Shown piece by piece: positions 5,518 to 7,980 of a stretch of DNA of 7,980 nt. Each line of letters opens with the position of its first letter. Position 1 is the first letter of the stretch. Made by a program: the position numbers and the translations under genes. Source of the stretch: an uncultured Eubacteriales bacterium (lineage in GTDB: Bacteria > Bacillota > Clostridia > Oscillospirales > Butyricicoccaceae); contig USML01000082.1 in NCBI GenBank assembly GCA_900555855.1, positions 1 through 7,980 of the forward strand. The letters run 5' to 3'. The notes under the pieces are model-generated. The model did no database searches and was not told the origin of the DNA. It saw nothing but the letters and a program-made list of their open reading frames with translations.

Positions 5518-5840
5518 GCACATCCGAGGAATATATCCGGTTCGTTCTGGAACAGCTGGACGGCGTGGAAGCGGTGACCTGCCGGAAGATGTTCGGCGAA
5601 TATCTGGTCTATGTCCGGCAAAGGCCCGTGCTGCTGGTCTGTGACAACTGCGTCATGGTCAAAAAAGCGCCGGAGCTTGCGGCGCTGATGGCGGATGCGC
5701 CGGAGGGCGTCCCCTATGAAGGCGCCAAGGCGCATTTCGTTCTGGATATCGAAAACCGGCAGCTGACCCGGGCGGTCATTGAGGTTCTGGTGCAGATCAC
5801 GCCGGTCCCCAAAAAGAAAAGCAGAAAGGTACAGGAATAA
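5514..5840 (+). CDS. TfoX/Sxy N-terminal-domain protein
   Basis: This 108-aa protein matches the TfoX N-terminal domain: CRKMFGEYLVYV (23-34), a beta strand with LLVCDNCVMVKK (40-51), PYEGAKAHFVLD (67-78) and a C-terminal helix, then a lysine-rich tail (100-106). In Haemophilus and E. coli, TfoX/Sxy activates competence genes together with CRP. Firmicutes proteins holding only this domain are common and have no shown role in competence, so the name should not be read as function. The ATG overlaps the previous stop as ATGA, and AGGAGGAA (5500-5507) lies at good spacing, which sets the start here and not at an in-frame ATG far upstream. The domain call is good; the function is open. Confidence 0.85.
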   Translation: MSTSEEYIRFVLEQLDGVEAVTCRKMFGEYLVYVRQRPVLLVCDNCVMVKKAPELAALMADAPEGVPYEGAKAHFVLDIENRQLTRAVIEVLVQITPVPKKKSRKVQE

Positions 5841-5845
5841 GGCTT

Positions 5846-6754
5846 ATGAAGGATCAAAGCAGCATCACCGCCCTGATGAGCGCCTTTGGGCGGGCGTTTC
5901 ATGCGGAAAACGAGGCCCATCCCGTGTTTCGGGATCTGCGGGCAAAGGAGCTGATGACGGCGGAGGAATATGCCGCTGTGCAGGGCTATGTTCTGCAGGG
6001 CGCGCAGTTTTTTGAGCCGGAGACAGACCCTGCGGCTCAGGAGCCAAAGGCGCTGCTGCGCCGGCTGGTGAATACGCAGCTGGCCCCGTCGCCGCTGTGC
6101 CGGGCGGCCTATACGGAGCAGGCGTTGAAGGCCGCCGCCCAGACGGGCACAAGGCAATATGTCATCCTTGGCGCAGGGCTGGATACCTTCGCCTTCCGGG
6201 AGCCGGCGTTTCTGGCGGAGGGCCGGGTGTTTGAGGTGGATCATCCGCTGACGCAGGCAGACAAGCTCGCCCGGATCGACCGGGCCGGCTGGAAGCGCCC
6301 GGAGGGGCTCGCCTTCGTTCCTGTGGATTTCACCCGGGACAGCCTTGCAGAGCGCCTGTGCTCCGCCGGCTTCGACCCGGCCGCCAGAGCCTTTTTCTCC
6401 TGGCTGGGCGTGACCTATTATCTCCCGGCGGAGGCCGTGGAGGAGACGCTGGCGGCGCTCTCCGGCCTTTGCGCGGCGGGAAGCGCGCTGGTGTTTGACT
6501 ATCCCGACGAGGGCTTCTTTTCCGCTGGAGAGCGGCGGGTGCAGAATACGATCCTGATGGCGAAGGCCGGCGGCGAGCCCATGCGTTCGGCGTTTTCCCG
6601 CCCGGCGCTGGAAGCGCTTCTCCAAAAGCACGGCTTCCGCATCGGGGCGCTGCTGACGCCGGAGGACATCCAGCGGGATGTGATCGACCGGGCCGGCGGG
6701 GCGCTGAAGGCCTTCGAGCATGTGAACTACTGCCTTGCCATCCGGGAAGAATAA
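5846..6754 (+). CDS. Class I SAM-dependent methyltransferase, LCM (leucine carboxyl methyltransferase) family
   Basis: The 302-aa product has the layout of bacterial LCM-family O-methyltransferases, the group that includes eukaryotic LCMT1 and the PpmA-like enzymes. SAM binding is shown by VILGAGLDTFAFR (106-118, motif I), the acidic end of strand 2 in FEVDHP (129-134) and PVDF (159-162). FFSWLGVTYYL (183-193) is the family's motif after strand 4, and VFDYP (216-220) is strand 5. Such enzymes methylate carboxyl or hydroxyl groups on small molecules or proteins; the substrate cannot be predicted here. It begins 5 bases after the TfoX-like gene, is the last gene of the operon and ends at a strong hairpin. 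It uses CGG, CCG and GCG codons freely, like its operon neighbours. Confidence 0.9.
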   Translation: MKDQSSITALMSAFGRAFHAENEAHPVFRDLRAKELMTAEEYAAVQGYVLQGAQFFEPETDPAAQEPKALLRRLVNTQLAPSPLCRAAYTEQALKAAAQTGTRQYVILGAGLDTFAFREPAFLAEGRVFEVDHPLTQADKLARIDRAGWKRPEGLAFVPVDFTRDSLAERLCSAGFDPAARAFFSWLGVTYYLPAEAVEETLAALSGLCAAGSALVFDYPDEGFFSAGERRVQNTILMAKAGGEPMRSAFSRPALEALLQKHGFRIGALLTPEDIQRDVIDRAGGALKAFEHVNYCLAIREE

Positions 6755-6761
6755 AAAATGA

Positions 6762-6804
6762 AAAGGCCCGCAAACCCTTGAAAATACTGGGTTTGCGGGC
6801 CTTT
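6762..6804. terminator. Strong hairpin terminator after the methyltransferase gene, possibly bidirectional
   Basis: A perfect 16-bp stem (6762-6777 with 6789-6804) with an 11-base loop, 7 bases after the methyltransferase stop. On the plus strand only TTT follows at the stem end; on the minus strand it is followed by TTTTCATTTTTT, so it could also stop transcripts from the right. Confidence 0.85.
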
Positions 6805-6873
6805 GCCCTGTCATTCATTGACGAAAAAGATGCAGGAGCAAAGCCTTGCGCCGCAAGGGTTTGCGGGCTTTTT
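6766..6873. repeat. Second 3' arm able to pair with the terminator's 5' arm
   Basis: CAAGGGTTTGCGGGC (6854-6868) is the exact complement of 6766-6780, the 5' side of the strong hairpin, and is followed by TTTTT (6869-6873). GGGTTTGCGGGC therefore appears twice (6789-6800 and 6857-6868) and only one copy can pair at a time. A small local hairpin, CCTTGC/GCAAGG (6844-6849 with 6853-6858), overlaps the second copy. It may be a duplicated terminator arm or a decayed element end. Confidence 0.6.
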
Positions 6874-7032
6874 AGGCTCGATTTACCGTTTTGCAATTCG
6901 AACCCCCAGCATTTTGTGATGACAGATGAATGATCTGCAAATGTGTGCGTGAATGGCACAACGTAGTCGGGAAAGCTATTCACGAACCCGGACAAAAATT
7001 TATGCCTGAGCTTGTGAAAAACTGACTTAAAT

Positions 7033-7074
7033 AAAAAGTGGAGACACATCGGCCAATCGCCAGTGTGCCTCCAC
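7033..7074 (-). terminator. Minus-strand terminator after the metallophosphoesterase gene
   Basis: GTGGAG-x-CACA (7038-7048) pairs with TGTG-x-CTCCAC (7064-7074), 10 bp with one mismatch. Read on the minus strand it is followed by TTTTT (7037-7033). It lies 3 bases after the stop codon of the metallophosphoesterase gene. Confidence 0.9.
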
Positions 7075-7077
7075 TCA

Positions 7078-7827
7078 TCATTTCAGTCGGATAATCTGCT
7101 TGTAGAGCATTACGAACTTTTTCTCCACCACCACGTTTTCATGGTAGTGTCCGAAGAACCAGTATTTAAACTGGCAGCGTTCCCGGACTTCATCGAAAAA
7201 GTCTGTCAGGGCATCCTGCTGGTACAGTCCGCCGCTGAATGCATTCTGGATGCTGCTGGGGCAACAATGGGTAATGATGTAATCTACATCCCACCCTGCC
7301 TGATTCAGCGTTTTCCTTGCAGTTTCGTATTCATCCACGCTGGGCAGTTCCTCTTTCCACCATGACCTGTGGTTGACGCGGAACAGCGCGCCTGCGGCGT
7401 TGAGCTGCCGCAGCTTTCGCTCATAGTCCGGATCATCCGGATCAAGGATGCCGTCCCGGATATCGTGGCTGCTTGCGCCGCCCATGGTGATGATGCGCTT
7501 TCCGCAGATCTCATAGAGCTGCCCCCGCATCAGATGCAGGACACTGGGACGGATCGTCTGCACCTGTCCGCCGTGCCATTCGCACATCGGGTAGTTCCTC
7601 AGAAGGTCATAGTTTTCGTGATTACCACCCACAAACAGGGTGGTAAAGGGTCTGTCCGCCAGCCAGTCCAGCCATTGTTGTTCAGTGTCGCTGCCATCCC
7701 AGATACCGCCAAAGTCACCGCAGATGATCACATGATCCTCTTTGGTCAAGCGCTTCTGTTCCCGGAAGGCCTCCGGGCGGAGGCGGCTGAAGTCGCCGTG
7801 CGTATCGCCTGTGAGAAAAATTGCCAT
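7078..7827 (-). CDS. Calcineurin-like metallophosphoesterase
   Basis: From the chosen start the product is 249 aa, a single-domain metallophosphoesterase that uses two metal ions to cleave phosphoesters. All the signature motifs are present in order: GDTHG (7-11, D8 and H10), GDFGG (37-41, D38), GNHEN (68-72, N69 and H70), ITHCCP (185-190, H187) and GHYH (226-229). It is therefore probably active, on an unknown substrate such as a nucleotide, nucleic acid or phosphoprotein. Three near in-frame ATGs exist (7842, 7836, 7827). The 7827 start gives the usual MAIFLTGDTHG beginning, and GGGG lies 8 bases before it. The gene starts 22 bases after the recombinase stop and is probably co-transcribed with it, which suggests that it is cargo of the same mobile element (inference). 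Confidence 0.88.
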   Translation of the reverse strand: MAIFLTGDTHGDFSRLRPEAFREQKRLTKEDHVIICGDFGGIWDGSDTEQQWLDWLADRPFTTLFVGGNHENYDLLRNYPMCEWHGGQVQTIRPSVLHLMRGQLYEICGKRIITMGGASSHDIRDGILDPDDPDYERKLRQLNAAGALFRVNHRSWWKEELPSVDEYETARKTLNQAGWDVDYIITHCCPSSIQNAFSGGLYQQDALTDFFDEVRERCQFKYWFFGHYHENVVVEKKFVMLYKQIIRLK

Positions 7828-7849
7828 TGGTTTCATCCCCATTTCTCTA

Positions 7850-7980
7850 TTACAATTCCTGTTCCAGCACTTCGTCCGTGTCTCTGAAGTGGATACGGAT
7901 GGTTTCCGCGTCCTCCACCGTGATTTTTTGGATGACCTGCCGGACGAGCTCATTGTCAAATTCCGTGTAGCCCGCGGCGC
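7850..7980 (-). CDS. Large serine recombinase, C-terminal end (runs off the right edge)
   Basis: Only the last 42 codons are present. The end reads YTEFDNELVRQVIQKITV followed by a strand with TIRIHF and an acidic tail. This matches the closing segment of large serine recombinases (resolvase-type integrases of Tn4451/TnpX-like and related elements), in which F-D-x-x-L-V-x-x-(hydrophobic)-(hydrophobic)-x-K-(hydrophobic)-x-V precedes the final beta strands. The catalytic serine domain and zinc ribbon lie outside the window, so activity cannot be judged. The metallophosphoesterase gene begins 22 bases after its stop. The call rests on a short segment but the pattern is distinctive. Confidence 0.75.
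   Translation of the reverse strand, partial: AAGYTEFDNELVRQVIQKITVEDAETIRIHFRDTDEVLEQEL

Larger units (their letters stand above)
6755..7077. other. Intergenic region between convergent operons, possible mobile-element border
   Basis: These 323 bases hold the two terminator-like structures on the left and the minus-strand terminator on the right. Between them (6874-7032) no convincing gene is seen. There are two short dyads: CAGAT/ATCTG (6923-6927, 6933-6937) and CGTGAAT/ATTCACG (6948-6954, 6978-6984). Since the recombinase and metallophosphoesterase genes lie just to the right, an attachment site may sit here, but no core sequence can be identified from one end alone. Confidence 0.5.

Noticed and set aside
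5714..6814. 366-codon minus-strand frame opposite the methyltransferase
   Set aside because: Its composition is Arg/Leu/His-rich; it starts beside the hairpin and is antisense to an LCM methyltransferase with intact motifs.
6890..6910. TTCGAAC-type sequence resembling a tRNA T-arm (minus-strand GGTTCGAA)
   Set aside because: The flanking bases do not form the 5-bp T-stem, and no acceptor, D or anticodon arms are found around it.
6330..7049. 239-codon minus-strand frame across the intergenic gap
   Set aside because: It starts inside the metallophosphoesterase terminator, crosses the strong hairpins and continues antisense in the methyltransferase gene. The part in the gap resembles spurious translations of repeat sequence.
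7063..7887. Two plus-strand frames opposite the metallophosphoesterase
   Set aside because: They are antisense to a gene with all five metallophosphoesterase motifs and its own terminator.
1..7980. CRISPR array, rRNA or tRNA genes
   Set aside because: No regularly spaced direct repeats and no recognisable RNA gene signatures were seen on either strand.

Overview
The window is GC-rich, tightly packed bacterial DNA with Firmicutes-type signals: AGGAGG-like ribosome binding sites, sigma-A promoters and U-tract hairpin terminators. Gene content (DegV, DUF1836, DUF2087, an 11-helix NSS transporter, a large serine recombinase) and base composition suggest a gut clostridium of the Oscillospiraceae type. 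That placement is inference; no rRNA or marker gene is present.

Left part (1-2645). A DegV-family gene runs off the left edge on the minus strand. Divergent from it, a well-formed promoter (429-456) drives a chimeric gene. Its first ~180 codons encode a DUF1836 helix-turn-helix protein, and its last ~95 codons encode the C-terminal half of acetylglutamate kinase (ArgB), joined in frame. A complete acetylornithine aminotransferase gene (argD) follows 22 bases later and ends at a strong terminator. The usual argB-argD order is kept, but the N-terminal half of ArgB and anything upstream of it are gone.

Middle part (2646-4411). A sodium:neurotransmitter-symporter-family transporter has its own promoter and terminator. 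It is followed by a near-perfect promoter whose whole 16-base spacer is a palindrome.

Operon (4412-6754). That promoter drives a winged-helix regulator, then four co-directional genes: DUF2087, a 72-aa protein with a GTG start, a TfoX N-terminal-domain protein and an LCM-family SAM methyltransferase. The last four are packed by overlaps or a 5-base gap. A terminator-like hairpin separates the regulator from the other four and may attenuate them.

Right part (6755-7980). A 323-base gap holds two terminator-like structures competing for one arm, a stretch without recognisable coding, and a minus-strand terminator. On the minus strand beyond it lie a metallophosphoesterase gene and, upstream of that, the last 42 codons of a large serine recombinase. 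This suggests the end of an integrated mobile element whose body lies beyond the right edge.

The observations most worth following are the DUF1836-ArgB fusion, the spacer-palindrome operator, and the presumed mobile-element border.
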